Shown here one piece after another: positions 1-8,481 of a stretch of 64,000 nucleotides of DNA (the stretch's first letter is position 1; each line of letters starts with the position of its first letter). The DNA is taken from positions 1 through 64,000 of the IMG/VR virus record IMGVR_UViG_3300025646_005482. One strand, given 5' to 3'. The stretch comes from a virus. A program made the translations under genes and the position numbers. Below the pieces are notes generated by a model. That model had not been told where the DNA came from. It did no database searches and saw nothing but the letters and a program-made list of their open reading frames with translations.

Positions 1-10
1 AGAACAACAA

Positions 11-256
11 ATGCTTGAGTTTGCTAATGTCACCTCTGACATTGAGATGGTGAACAGGCATTTTACTGAAGATGAAAAATGGGAAAACATAAATGGTGAA
101 TTATGTGATGCCATTCTCAATAAGTACGGTGCAATACAGCAACTGTACGAAATAAAGTTTCAGAACATGTGGGACACATTTGAGATAGTGTGTAAAGAAT
201 ATCATGAAGCAAAGAAACAGCGGGAACGAGATACCTCTCTGGACGATATTGGATAA
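11..256 (+). CDS. Hypothetical protein, possibly 5'-truncated by the window edge
   Basis: An 81-residue acidic, soluble protein with no signal peptide or membrane segment. The frame stays open to base 2, so the real start may lie before the window and the ATG at 11 is only the first visible one. It ends 2 nt before the next gene, which suggests it belongs to the same operon as the DNA-modification-like genes downstream. I do not recognise the family. Confidence 0.55.
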   Translation: MLEFANVTSDIEMVNRHFTEDEKWENINGELCDAILNKYGAIQQLYEIKFQNMWDTFEIVCKEYHEAKKQRERDTSLDDIG

Positions 257-258
257 AA

Positions 259-1425
259 ATGATTGAACCAACCCGATATTATGATGAGTTCCTCAAGTAC
301 TTTGATCTAGCACTCAGTCAGCAGAAAAAATGTAACGTATCAGAAGGTGCACCTTATGGTATGATCAAGCATGCTGAGAGTGACATGGGCGACGACCTCA
401 TGGAACACGTTGAACTATACGATGTAGTTGAACGTAAGTATGCAGGCTTCTCTCAGATCGTCAATGATGTGTTCTATGGTTGGACTGATAAGCATCCATA
501 TTGGAAGAAGATGGAAGCTGGTATGGTGACACGTCAGCGTGAGCAGGTCGCGAAAGACTGGACAGGCAAACATGCTGACTTCGGTTTACCTGAATGGCTC
601 TATGTGTTCATCCTGCATCGTGTGACAGGCTCTGCGATCAACTACGCAACCAAACCTTCAGGTTATCACAACACTATTCTCTTTAATCTTCATCAGTCGA
701 AAAACATCGAAGAGATGGTCGGACTGATGCGTCATTATCCTGCACCATTCTATACATCGGTTGGTTATCAGTTCCCTGCATTTCCTAAACCTCAAAAAGG
801 TTACAAGAAAGGTGGTGACTATTTTCTCGGTGAGTATGCACCTCGTTTAGCAAGAGAAATGGCAGAATGGTTGGAATCTGGTGGTAAGCGAGATCTACGA
901 GAGATTGGTGAGTTTATGCTCGAGTGGAACGTGAAGAACGGATTGCGTAAGTACCAATTTCAATATGCGGCTGTCGTGGCTGACATTGCAGATTGGTACC
1001 CACAGTATGTCAATTTAGAAAGCATGTTCTATTACGGTACAAATGCTGTAGAATGTATCTCATATCTTGCAAAGCCGACACAGAAGATGAGCAAAGAAAC
1101 ATTCCTTGATGCGGTGATGACAAAGATTTACGATGATACAGGAAGTGTACCATATAATGCTGAAGATGTATGTTGTGACTTCATTCGTTATGTTGAGAAC
1201 TATGTACGCCCAGGTCCGGACTACGATCATCTCGACTATGACAACTTATGGTCATCATGTGGTATCAAAGATCATCCGTACGGTAGACAAAAGTATATGC
1301 TTGAACTCGGTCTTGTCGACACATTCAATGGTATGAAGAATCATCCATCTGACGATGCTGTCCTCAAGGCAAATAATATGAACGTAACTGAATATCAAAA
1401 ACTATGTCGCTCACTCACTTCTTAG
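259..1425 (+). CDS. Putative amino-acid:DNA transferase-like protein (aGPT-PPlase-like)
   Basis: A 388-residue protein. The segment LHRVTGSAINYA (about residues 119-130) followed by SGYHNT (134-139) resembles the core HR-TGSGA...GYRNS motif I recall from alpha-glutamyl/putrescinyl-thymine pyrophosphorylases, now called amino-acid:DNA transferases. These phage enzymes replace a pyrophosphorylated 5-hydroxymethyl-uracil in DNA with an amino acid or amine. Its neighbours support this: a second related-looking protein overlaps its end and a PLP enzyme follows, the combination known from thymidine hypermodification pathways of phages ViI and M6. The assignment is by motif memory only. No hmU kinase or thymidylate-synthase-like hydroxymethylase is visible in this window, so those steps would have to be encoded elsewhere. 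Confidence 0.45.
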   Translation: MIEPTRYYDEFLKYFDLALSQQKKCNVSEGAPYGMIKHAESDMGDDLMEHVELYDVVERKYAGFSQIVNDVFYGWTDKHPYWKKMEAGMVTRQREQVAKDWTGKHADFGLPEWLYVFILHRVTGSAINYATKPSGYHNTILFNLHQSKNIEEMVGLMRHYPAPFYTSVGYQFPAFPKPQKGYKKGGDYFLGEYAPRLAREMAEWLESGGKRDLREIGEFMLEWNVKNGLRKYQFQYAAVVADIADWYPQYVNLESMFYYGTNAVECISYLAKPTQKMSKETFLDAVMTKIYDDTGSVPYNAEDVCCDFIRYVENYVRPGPDYDHLDYDNLWSSCGIKDHPYGRQKYMLELGLVDTFNGMKNHPSDDAVLKANNMNVTEYQKLCRSLTS

Positions 1426-2402
1426 GCGAACACGAACACGACATCCAGTATCAGAATATTGCCGACGTAGAACTGAAGAACGGTAAACCAACCGAAAGTT
1501 GGATGAAAGATTGGTGTCAAGAGGCTCGAACGAATAAGTTCTTCGAGTTTTGTCGTGCCTATGACGAACGTCAAGATTTCCTACTCAAGAACAACTATCA
1601 GCAGTTCTCACATCGTTTGCACTGGCATGAGTGTCCTTTTGTCGATGAGATGAAGAAAGAAACTGACAGACGCAAGTTGATCGAAGCTTGTGTCCTGTTC
1701 TCGTTCAGTAACGAGCATTGGCAGACGTTCAGGGCATGGCGAGATCATGGTTATGATGGCATGAAGGTACGGTTCTCGAACTATCGCCATGCACGTTCTG
1801 ATCTGTTTCAGATATACTATCCGAAGGACACGAAGGTCAAAGATTGGTTGATCGAAGCACCACGCCGTATTGCTCTTGATATTGATTCGATGTTTGTTGA
1901 ACGACAAACTATGCGACCGTTCACAATGATGGAGTTTGCCAAGAAGATGAACATCATCATGGTCCGTGACTACGGTTTTCGTAATGCCATGTATCCATCG
2001 AAAAATGTTGCTCGTCATATTGCAATGTCACATCCTGAACTAGTAGATCCCGACTCGTTCCTACATGGTGGTACAGGTTATTTCGACGGGCTTTCACAAG
2101 TGTTTGACTGTCCTCACCTCATGAGTAAGTCGAAGTATGAGATCGACGAGTATGGTGATTATGTGCCTATGAATAAGTGGGCAGAGATGCAAGTAGAACA
2201 CATGAACTACTTAAAGAATCATCCGAATAATCCAATCCATACTCATCAGTATCTCAACTTAGAAGACAAACTGTGCATGCATTATAAGTTCATGTCGATG
2301 AAACTTGGAGAGAAGAAACAAACAAAGATGATCCCATATGATTGGGTTTATCCACAAAATTGGTCACTGAAGACAAACAAATATGACAGAACGTTATCGT
2401 AG
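1404..2402 (+). CDS. Second putative amino-acid:DNA transferase-like protein
   Basis: A 332-residue protein overlapping the previous gene by 22 nt. It carries FRNAMYPSKN (about residues 192-201) and PDSFLHGGTGYFDG (216-229), a pattern I associate with the aGPT-PPlase/amino-acid:DNA transferase clade (FRNP...KNxARY...HPGTGxFDGL). The tight overlap with the upstream gene suggests the two are co-translated and may form a complex, or act on successive steps of base modification. An N-terminal helical region rich in Trp and His has no clear match. The ATG at 1404 was chosen because it gives the full conserved length. Confidence 0.45.
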   Translation: MSLTHFLGEHEHDIQYQNIADVELKNGKPTESWMKDWCQEARTNKFFEFCRAYDERQDFLLKNNYQQFSHRLHWHECPFVDEMKKETDRRKLIEACVLFSFSNEHWQTFRAWRDHGYDGMKVRFSNYRHARSDLFQIYYPKDTKVKDWLIEAPRRIALDIDSMFVERQTMRPFTMMEFAKKMNIIMVRDYGFRNAMYPSKNVARHIAMSHPELVDPDSFLHGGTGYFDGLSQVFDCPHLMSKSKYEIDEYGDYVPMNKWAEMQVEHMNYLKNHPNNPIHTHQYLNLEDKLCMHYKFMSMKLGEKKQTKMIPYDWVYPQNWSLKTNKYDRTLS

Positions 2403-2607
2403 AGCAGTAGTCGAAGCAGTGACTGATACCTTACTTGCTACACCACTCAATATGTTGATTAGTTGGGTGTTGTTATGGTTTGCATTTCAATATATGTGGG
2501 GACCTACGGTTACAATGTTTGTACAAACTGGTATAATGTTTATCTTTGCAGTGAGTCGTAAGGTGTATCTGCGTTTATATTTTCAGAGGCGCTATGAGTC
2601 ACGATAA
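2383..2607 (+). CDS. Small two-helix membrane protein (DUF7220-like)
   Basis: A 74-residue protein with two hydrophobic stretches (about residues 22-38 and 42-58) and a basic C-terminus ending RLYFQRRYESR. The layout, with a helical polar N-terminus, two membrane spans and an R-x-Y-x-LR-x-xF tail, resembles the small phage family DUF7220. It overlaps both neighbours by 14-20 nt and is therefore translationally coupled inside the modification-gene operon. Role unknown. Confidence 0.55.
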   Translation: MTERYRRAVVEAVTDTLLATPLNMLISWVLLWFAFQYMWGPTVTMFVQTGIMFIFAVSRKVYLRLYFQRRYESR

Positions 2608-3478
2608 TCATATCATTGATGGGGTAAATAAGGACGTAGGTATATTTGGCTACGAAGCCGCTCGTGAATACTATTTGGAGATGTGTGAAGGATGGAAACC
2701 CTACAATCCAGATCCAATAGTAAAAGTACACGACGGTGTCAGAGTTGTCAGAGACGACCTCACAGTGGGAACGAAAACTCGAGCGGGAGATCTTTTGGCT
2801 GCTCGTTGCCCGACTGATACTATGGTTTATTGTCAGCCTCGGACTGGGCTTGCTGGTGTATCTCTTCTTGACGTAGCAAAACATCATGGTAAGAAGGTCA
2901 CACTGTTTATGCCTTCTTCGAAAAGAGTATCACTTCATCAGGCTTGTTGTATCGAGCGTGGTGCAGATGTACAGTTTCATCGCATCGCTGCGATGCCTAA
3001 CCTTAATAAAAAGGCGAAAGAATATGCGGAACAAAATGGACACTACTTCATACCACTTGGCCTTCGACACGAGCTCGCTACCGCCGGAATTGTTTACGCA
3101 GCTAGTAGAATACCTGAGCCCGAAGTCGTATACGTCGCTATCTCTACTGGTGTTCTTACAAGAGCTCTTCAGATTGCATGGCCCAATGCTACCTTCCGTT
3201 GCGTTGCTGTTGCTAGGAACCTTAAAGCAGGCGAGTTAGGTAGAGGCGAAGTCATATCAGAACCACTCGCTTTTACTCAAGCAGAGAAGAAAGAAAACCT
3301 ACCTCCGTTCCCCACCATCGACACATATGACGGCAAAGTGTGGAAATATATTCCTAAAAATACCAGTCAGGACATACTTTTCTGGAACGTAGGCACAGAT
3401 CCAGTTTTACAAGATGAGACGATTTATGATAGAATAGATTCATATCGTCAGTGGGAGAAAGATCAATGCGCGGCTTAG
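2594..3478 (+). CDS. PLP-dependent enzyme, fold type II (ACC deaminase/D-cysteine desulfhydrase-like)
   Basis: A 294-residue protein. VRDDLTVGTKTRAGD (about residues 52-66) matches the KRDD-x-GGNKxRK region of fold-type II PLP enzymes, with Lys61 the likely Schiff-base lysine. A following QPRTGLAGVSLLDVAKHHG stands where that family has its Q-S-N-H substrate segment, but here the residues differ, so the reaction is probably not ACC deamination. PLP enzymes are known partners in phage thymidine hypermodification, acting on amino acids attached to the base. Placement next to two transferase-like proteins makes that role the best inference; a free amino-acid metabolic role remains possible. Confidence 0.6.
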   Translation: MSHDNHIIDGVNKDVGIFGYEAAREYYLEMCEGWKPYNPDPIVKVHDGVRVVRDDLTVGTKTRAGDLLAARCPTDTMVYCQPRTGLAGVSLLDVAKHHGKKVTLFMPSSKRVSLHQACCIERGADVQFHRIAAMPNLNKKAKEYAEQNGHYFIPLGLRHELATAGIVYAASRIPEPEVVYVAISTGVLTRALQIAWPNATFRCVAVARNLKAGELGRGEVISEPLAFTQAEKKENLPPFPTIDTYDGKVWKYIPKNTSQDILFWNVGTDPVLQDETIYDRIDSYRQWEKDQCAA

Positions 3479-4569
3479 TTGCGTCACCGTTCAATGTAAT
3501 GTCAAAATCAATGGACAGCCATCGTGCTGCACAAGGTGTCATTTATGCAGATCAGCTTAAGCATGCTGGTAAAGACATCGATGTCTGTATGTCTGGGTTC
3601 CTCTACAAGGAAGATTGGAACCAGTACGATGAACTATACGTATATCATGGGAATGATTGGGGTGGCTCTCTGAATCTGTTTGGTGGACTGCAGAATTATA
3701 GTGGTATCTACAACTTCGTTAACTTCTCAAAATTCAAAGGCAAAGTGTACTCTCTCGTCATTGACATGGTCGACTACTATGCCATTATGAAAGAGAAACT
3801 CGATAAGGCCAAAGAGAAAGGTCAAGAGTATAATGCCGAGTGGAACGAAGTAGATTGGGATAATCTCAAGCGCATGTGTACAGAAGCCGAAACTCTCGAC
3901 CCGAATAATATTGCCGATCGTGAATATCGTAGGATCGCAATCGGTGATAGTCATGCCATCTGCATGTATCGTCCTTATTGGCGAAATATCTCGGTACCAT
4001 TCAAGACACTACATGGTGCATTGAAAGAAGGACTCGATAGTTTTATACCGACTGGTTCATACAGCGAAATTGAATTTTACTTTGGTAACATTGATATTCG
4101 TCATCATCTTTGTAGACAAGATAATCCAGAACAGGCAACTATAGAATTAGTGCGCAAATATATCGAGCAAGCAAGAGGCATCGCAGATTATTATAATGCA
4201 CATGTTCGCTTGTACGAACCTCTGCCTATTGAAAATCCTAGTCGTAAGATCCCAAAAACCGGTTGGCATAAAGGCGCACCTTTCTGTGGTGATTGGGCAT
4301 CGCGTAACTTTATTCGTAAACTTTTTCGAGAAGAGATTCGTAAACATCAAAGTGCCGAAGTTTCTTTGTACGAGTGGGTTGGAGAGATGATAAATAACAA
4401 AGGTGAGTTAGACTTTGAATACATGGAAAAACCTCAATCGGTACACCTCTCACGTCGCTGGTATCCTCATTGGCAAGGATACGAGTACAGCCACGCACCA
4501 TTCATCGATTACACTCCTATCCCAGAAGGATCCAAGAAGACGAATTCTTTGGAAGATTTCTTTGGGTAA
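3466..4569 (+). CDS. GDSH-motif protein (SGNH-like), last large gene of the modification cassette
   Basis: A 367-residue protein starting at ATG 3466, which has GGAG at 3453-3456; an in-frame GTG at 3451 is less likely. It contains IAIGDSHAI (about residues 157-165) and YFGNIDIRHH (205-214). A GDSH block followed by an FG-[EN]-ID-R-H block is a pattern seen in SGNH/GDSL-like hydrolases or transferases of polysaccharide clusters; Ser162 and the later His residues would be the catalytic candidates. It overlaps the PLP gene by 13 nt. It could add or remove an acyl group on the modified base, but that is inference. Confidence 0.5.
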   Translation: MRGLVASPFNVMSKSMDSHRAAQGVIYADQLKHAGKDIDVCMSGFLYKEDWNQYDELYVYHGNDWGGSLNLFGGLQNYSGIYNFVNFSKFKGKVYSLVIDMVDYYAIMKEKLDKAKEKGQEYNAEWNEVDWDNLKRMCTEAETLDPNNIADREYRRIAIGDSHAICMYRPYWRNISVPFKTLHGALKEGLDSFIPTGSYSEIEFYFGNIDIRHHLCRQDNPEQATIELVRKYIEQARGIADYYNAHVRLYEPLPIENPSRKIPKTGWHKGAPFCGDWASRNFIRKLFREEIRKHQSAEVSLYEWVGEMINNKGELDFEYMEKPQSVHLSRRWYPHWQGYEYSHAPFIDYTPIPEGSKKTNSLEDFFG

Positions 4570-4708
4570 AGTAACAGTCAATTGTGATGTGCATGTACCA
4601 GATAAAATAGTACATAAACACCTGCGGTACATGAAGAAAAATAACCTGAAGAGCACATCATTCTATTACCAAAAATTACCTGTTTACATTTATGTAGAAT
4701 CATGGTAG
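4562..4708 (+). CDS. Small basic hypothetical protein
   Basis: A 48-residue protein beginning at TTG 4562, 8 nt before the end of the preceding gene, with GGAAG about 7 nt upstream. It has several Lys, His and Tyr residues and no recognisable motif. The gene contains an inverted repeat (GATGTGC with GCACATC, and ATGTACC with GGTACAT), so the transcript may fold. Its 3' end overlaps the promoter of the next gene. Confidence 0.4.
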   Translation: MGKVTVNCDVHVPDKIVHKHLRYMKKNNLKSTSFYYQKLPVYIYVESW

Positions 4709-4711
4709 AAT
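4683..4711 (+). promoter_or_regulatory. Phage sigma70-like promoter for the glycosyltransferase gene
   Basis: TTTACA at 4683-4688, a 17-nt spacer ending in GG, and TAGAAT at 4706-4711, 25 nt upstream of the ATG at 4736. It belongs to the recurring promoter family of this window. Confidence 0.7.
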
Positions 4712-4735
4712 AATATTTCAAAGTGAGGATATATT

Positions 4736-5698
4736 ATGGAACTTAAGATCGAAGTTAGCGAACTTCAAAAATATAAATTATTCATTGCAACTCCGATGTA
4801 TGGCGCACAATGTTCTGGTATGTACACTCGTGGCATGTCTGATCTATCAGCTAAGATGGCTAAGTACGGCATACCAATGCAATTCTATTATCTGTTCAAC
4901 GAATCACTGATTACACGAGCTCGCAACTATTGTGTTGACGAGTTTATGAGATCTGATGCTACACATTTGATGTTCATCGACTCTGATATCGGATTTAAAT
5001 CAGACGATGTCATCGCGATGTTAGGTTTGATGGTACAAAATGCAGAAGATTATGATGTACTGTGTGGCCCATATCCTAAGAAAACTATTTCATGGGAAAA
5101 GATCGTACAAGCTGTAAACAAAGGTGTGGCTGACAGCGATCCAAATGTTTTGGAAAATTATGTTGGCGATTACGTATTCAATCCAGTGAAGCAATCAGCG
5201 ATCAAGATTAGTGAGCCAGCAGAAGTAGCAGAAGGTGGTACAGGATTTATGATGATTTCTAAGCGTACATTCGAAGAGTACGCTATGAACTATCCTCAGT
5301 TTTATTACAAGCCAGATCATGTACGTACTGCCAACTTTGATGGTAGTCGAGAGATCATGGCATATTTTGATGCACTCATCGATGATAAGTCACAGAACTT
5401 GCTCAACGAGATTCAAGCATTTTATGACAAAAACCCTGATGCTGTCAAAGAAGATGTGATTAAATTTTTGGCAGACAAGAAGACAGGCATTCATACAGAA
5501 ACATATTCGAATCGATACTTGTCCGAAGACTACATGTTTTGTTATAATGTAAGACGTATGGGAAGAAAAGTGTGGATGTGTCCATGGATTCAACTCAAAC
5601 ACATCGGTTCCTATACATTTGGTGGATCATTGTCACACATTGCACAAATTGGGGCTAGCGCTACTGCAGACCCATCAAAATTAGGTAAGAAAAAGTAG
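4736..5698 (+). CDS. GT-A fold glycosyltransferase
   Basis: A 320-residue protein with a family 2-like layout: FIATPMYG near the N-terminus, LITRARN (59-65), then THLMFIDSDIGF (76-87), in which D-S-D is the metal and nucleotide-sugar binding triad. This form is common in T4-like marine phages. The later GGTGFMMISK segment and a C-terminal TYSNRYLSEDYMFCYNVRR resemble the acceptor-side loop (the ED of the catalytic base). Monocistronic position behind its own promoter. Acceptor unknown: modified DNA, host LPS or a virion protein are all possible. Confidence 0.8.
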   Translation: MELKIEVSELQKYKLFIATPMYGAQCSGMYTRGMSDLSAKMAKYGIPMQFYYLFNESLITRARNYCVDEFMRSDATHLMFIDSDIGFKSDDVIAMLGLMVQNAEDYDVLCGPYPKKTISWEKIVQAVNKGVADSDPNVLENYVGDYVFNPVKQSAIKISEPAEVAEGGTGFMMISKRTFEEYAMNYPQFYYKPDHVRTANFDGSREIMAYFDALIDDKSQNLLNEIQAFYDKNPDAVKEDVIKFLADKKTGIHTETYSNRYLSEDYMFCYNVRRMGRKVWMCPWIQLKHIGSYTFGGSLSHIAQIGASATADPSKLGKKK

Positions 5699-5709
5699 GA
5701 AACTATATT

Positions 5710-6021
5710 ATGAGAAAAGACAATCAATTCTTTGGAGTAACAAAGAATGGTGAAAATCAACAGTTCAATTGCTATCATAGGAATAGCACCGGTAAATTTG
5801 TCGTACGTTTTAATGCCAATAATTATGTACCTGAAAAAAGCGGTAATAAGAAAAGCCAATGGACAGGTAAAAAATTATCTTCATTTAGTACGAAACAAGA
5901 AGCTATTAGAGCTGGTTATTTAATTTGTTCAGCTCTTAATCATCCAAGAGATGTACGTGAGATGAAACGTGTGGTACAATTAAGATCTGATTTCATTGAT
6001 TCATTTGGAGCTATAGTATGA
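5710..6021 (+). CDS. Small basic protein, possible AP2-like DNA-binding fold
   Basis: A 103-residue basic protein. The stretch from about residue 8 to 70, with TGKFVVRF, a G-K-x-LSSFST-K-x-EA turn and an A-G-Y helix, resembles the AP2/integrase-type three-strand-plus-helix DNA-binding domain (strand pattern followed by F-x-T-x-EEA). It starts 11 nt after the glycosyltransferase and overlaps the sliding clamp start by 4 nt, so it is translationally coupled to gp45. A DNA-binding role is inference. Confidence 0.5.
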   Translation: MRKDNQFFGVTKNGENQQFNCYHRNSTGKFVVRFNANNYVPEKSGNKKSQWTGKKLSSFSTKQEAIRAGYLICSALNHPRDVREMKRVVQLRSDFIDSFGAIV

Positions 6022-6671
6022 AACTCAATACACGTACTATTCAAGTACTCAAAAACTTTGCGTCTATCAACCCGTCCATTCAGTTCTCTGAAGGCACGAA
6101 TTTGAAGACCATCTCACCAAACAAGACGATGATGGCCAAAGCCAAACTCGAAGATGTAATTCCTTCGTCTTTTGCCATCTATGATCTGTCTCGTTTTCTC
6201 GGTGTTGTATCATTGTTCGAAGATCCGACATATAAGATCGAAGATCGTATGGTCAACATCTCCTCACCTGGTCGAAAGGTTAGCTATACGTTTGCTGATC
6301 CTTCCACCATCATCACACCTCCAGATCGTGAGATCGTATTGGAAGATCCTGATGTCGTGTTCGAACTCAAGCAAGAAAACTTTGCTGAGATCATGAAAGC
6401 ACTTGGCGTCATGTCATTCCCTGATCTGTGTGTAGTTGGCGAAGACGGTAAAGTTATTCTTCGTGCAACAGACACCAAAAATCCATCTTCTGATAAATAT
6501 GATATCGAAGTCGGATCTACCGATCGTACCTTTACCGCAGTTTTCAAAACTGAAAACGTTAAGATCCTGCCGTCCTCCTACACGGTAAGTCTTTCCTCGA
6601 AGGGCATTTCTCACTTTGTGTCCGACGATGTAGAGTATTGGATCAGCCTTGAAGCTAACTCGACCTTCTAA
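6018..6671 (+). CDS. 45: DNA polymerase sliding clamp (T4 gp45-like)
   Basis: A 217-residue protein, close to the 228 residues of T4 gp45. MKLNTRTIQVLKNFASIN matches the T4 N-terminus (MKLSKDTTALLKNFATIN), FAIYDLSRFLGVVSLF matches VAIYDLNGFLGILSLV, and the C-terminal YWISLEANSTF matches YVVALEADST. It forms the trimeric ring that tethers gp43 and, in T4, also activates late transcription. The presence of T4-type late promoter boxes in the window agrees with that second role. Confidence 0.95.
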   Translation: MKLNTRTIQVLKNFASINPSIQFSEGTNLKTISPNKTMMAKAKLEDVIPSSFAIYDLSRFLGVVSLFEDPTYKIEDRMVNISSPGRKVSYTFADPSTIITPPDREIVLEDPDVVFELKQENFAEIMKALGVMSFPDLCVVGEDGKVILRATDTKNPSSDKYDIEVGSTDRTFTAVFKTENVKILPSSYTVSLSSKGISHFVSDDVEYWISLEANSTF

Positions 6672-6763
6672 GGCGGCGATCAAAAGGGGGCACGGAACAG
6701 CTTGACGTGTCGGCTATGAGCGAAGGGATTGGGGCGACTAGCATTTTTTAAAGAGTAAGGATG
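6672..6763 (+). other. GC-rich, possibly structured intergenic segment after the clamp gene
   Basis: 92 bp with no convincing ORF and a richer G content than the flanks. GGCACG (6689-6694) can pair with CGTGTC (6706-6711) around an 11-nt loop. Alternatively GTCG (6709-6712) with CGAC (6735-6738) and GCTA (6713-6716) with TAGC (6739-6742) would make crossing helices, a pseudoknot. A run of six T follows at 6744-6749. It could be a weak terminator or a leader element for the next gene; I do not recognise a known RNA family. Confidence 0.35.
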
Positions 6764-6765
6764 AA

Positions 6766-7365
6766 TTGAGCAAGCACGTTGTTTATCACCACATACCGAA
6801 AACTGGTGGAACTTCCATCGTCGAACTATTTGAAAAAAGATTTGAACAAATGGAGAATCCCTTATCTCTCCTCAAATTCTTCGACAAGGATACCGATACT
6901 TATTATATCGTTAATCATCTTTTGTCTATATCTGAAGCCTGTGGAAATGCAGGAATTCCAAAAGAGGTTAAACATATCGTATCTGTAAGAGATCCGATTT
7001 ATAGATTTCTATCGTGTCTTAATCATAGATCAGTTCAAGCATTTGATCTAAAAAAGGAAGCTTACAGATTTGACAGCTCACAACAAGATTGGTTTGAGAA
7101 AAATAGAAAACATTTAGAAACACTAGATGTTACATTCATTAAATGTGAAAATTTGAATAGAGAATTTAAAGAGGCTTTCAATATACACAAGCAATTGGGT
7201 TTTTCAAAACGATCTATTGATAGATTTAAATCTCGAAATTTTAATATGGATGATTTCAATGAATGGTCGAAATTAGATGAGCAGACCAAACAAAAATTGA
7301 GAACATTATTTCAAGATGAATATTATGTGTTAAAATGTTTCGGTATAGAGTATAATATACCATGA
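6766..7365 (+). CDS. Sulfotransferase-like protein
   Basis: A 199-residue protein beginning at TTG 6766 with AGTAAGGA upstream; an ATG at 6761 is out of frame and stops after two codons. HHIPKTGGTSI (about residues 8-18) is the 5'-phosphosulfate-binding loop of the sulfotransferase fold, and VSVRDPIYRF (72-81) is the 3'-phosphate-binding R-x-x-x motif. Such proteins use PAPS to sulfate sugars or lipids. Codon use is more AT-rich than the clamp and clamp-loader genes beside it, which suggests a later insertion. A second, diverged family member lies at 37529. Confidence 0.75.
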   Translation: MSKHVVYHHIPKTGGTSIVELFEKRFEQMENPLSLLKFFDKDTDTYYIVNHLLSISEACGNAGIPKEVKHIVSVRDPIYRFLSCLNHRSVQAFDLKKEAYRFDSSQQDWFEKNRKHLETLDVTFIKCENLNREFKEAFNIHKQLGFSKRSIDRFKSRNFNMDDFNEWSKLDEQTKQKLRTLFQDEYYVLKCFGIEYNIP

Positions 7366-7384
7366 TGAACAAGGTGAAGTTTAT

Positions 7385-8323
7385 ATGCGTAATGATTTTT
7401 TATGGGTCGAGAAGTATCGTCCCAAGACTGTAAGTGATACTATTCTTCCAGTTGATCTGAAGAAAACGTTTCAACAATTTGTAGATCAACAAAATATCCC
7501 AAACCTCATCCTCACTGGCGGTCCCGGTGTAGGTAAGACGACCGTCGCTCGAGCAATGTTAGAACAACTCGAATGCGACTACATCGTCATCAATGGCTCG
7601 ATGAACGGCAACATCGATACACTTCGTGTAGAGATACAACAGTTTGCTTCATCGGTCTCACTCAGTGGTGGTCGTAAGTACGTCATTCTCGACGAAGCAG
7701 ACTACCTCAACCCTAACTCCACACAACCAGCACTTCGCAATTTTATGGAAGAATATTCCTCTAATTGTGGATTCATTCTGACTTGTAACTTCAAGAACAA
7801 GATCATCGATCCTCTGCACTCTCGATGCAGTGTGATCGAGTTTAAGATCGCCAAAGAAGACAAGCCAGACATGGCAGCTCAACTCTTCAAGCGAGTCATC
7901 AACATCCTCAAGTCAGAGAATGTAGACTTCGATCAGAAAGCTGTCGCCGAAGTGATCAATAAATATTTTCCAGATAATCGAAGGATTCTGAATGAACTAC
8001 AACGATACTCTGCTACTGGCAGGATTGACACTGGTGTACTTGCTAATCTCCACGAGACTACACTACAAAATCTTGTTGGAGCTTTACGAGACAAAGATTT
8101 TACCACCGTCCGAAAGTGGGTCGCAGACAACTCAGACGTAGAAGCAGCTACCATCTTCCGTCAGATCTACAACAAGTGTTCTGACTTCATGAAACCTGGC
8201 AGTGTGCCTCAGCTCGTTCTCATCCTCGCCGATTATCAATACAAGGATGCATTCGTTGCTGATCACGAGATCAACATGACTGCATGCCTCACCGAGATTA
8301 TGGTCAACTGTGAGTTCTCGTAA
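7385..8323 (+). CDS. 44: Clamp loader large subunit (T4 gp44-like)
   Basis: A 312-residue AAA+ ATPase, near the 319 residues of T4 gp44. LWVEKYRPKTV is the family N-terminus, GGPGVGKTT (about 45-53) is Walker A, VILDEAD (100-106) is Walker B, and SRCSVIEF (about 149-156) includes the arginine finger. With gp62 it opens the gp45 ring on primed DNA. The order gp45, gp44, two small genes, gp62, regA keeps the T4 arrangement with insertions. Confidence 0.95.
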   Translation: MRNDFLWVEKYRPKTVSDTILPVDLKKTFQQFVDQQNIPNLILTGGPGVGKTTVARAMLEQLECDYIVINGSMNGNIDTLRVEIQQFASSVSLSGGRKYVILDEADYLNPNSTQPALRNFMEEYSSNCGFILTCNFKNKIIDPLHSRCSVIEFKIAKEDKPDMAAQLFKRVINILKSENVDFDQKAVAEVINKYFPDNRRILNELQRYSATGRIDTGVLANLHETTLQNLVGALRDKDFTTVRKWVADNSDVEAATIFRQIYNKCSDFMKPGSVPQLVLILADYQYKDAFVADHEINMTACLTEIMVNCEFS

Positions 8324-8481
8324 TGTGGAGAATTTGGGCCAAATCACTCGGAGAAAAAGTAGGCGAAACAGATTCACAGGCAGATGCAGTAGCTATCATC
8401 AGGACGTTCTGGTGGCTCCTCCATGTGATTACTTGTTTCATGATAATCATACATAACGGTCATAATTTAGGATGGTGGTGA
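8323..8481 (+). CDS. Small membrane protein between gp44 and gp62
   Basis: A 52-residue protein starting at ATG 8323, overlapping the gp44 stop (TAATG). MWRIWAKSLGEKVGE is followed by one hydrophobic span (about residues 26-43) and the end HNGHNLGWW. I recall very similar short proteins next to clamp-loader genes in T4-like marine phages. Role unknown. Confidence 0.7.
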   Translation: MWRIWAKSLGEKVGETDSQADAVAIIRTFWWLLHVITCFMIIIHNGHNLGWW

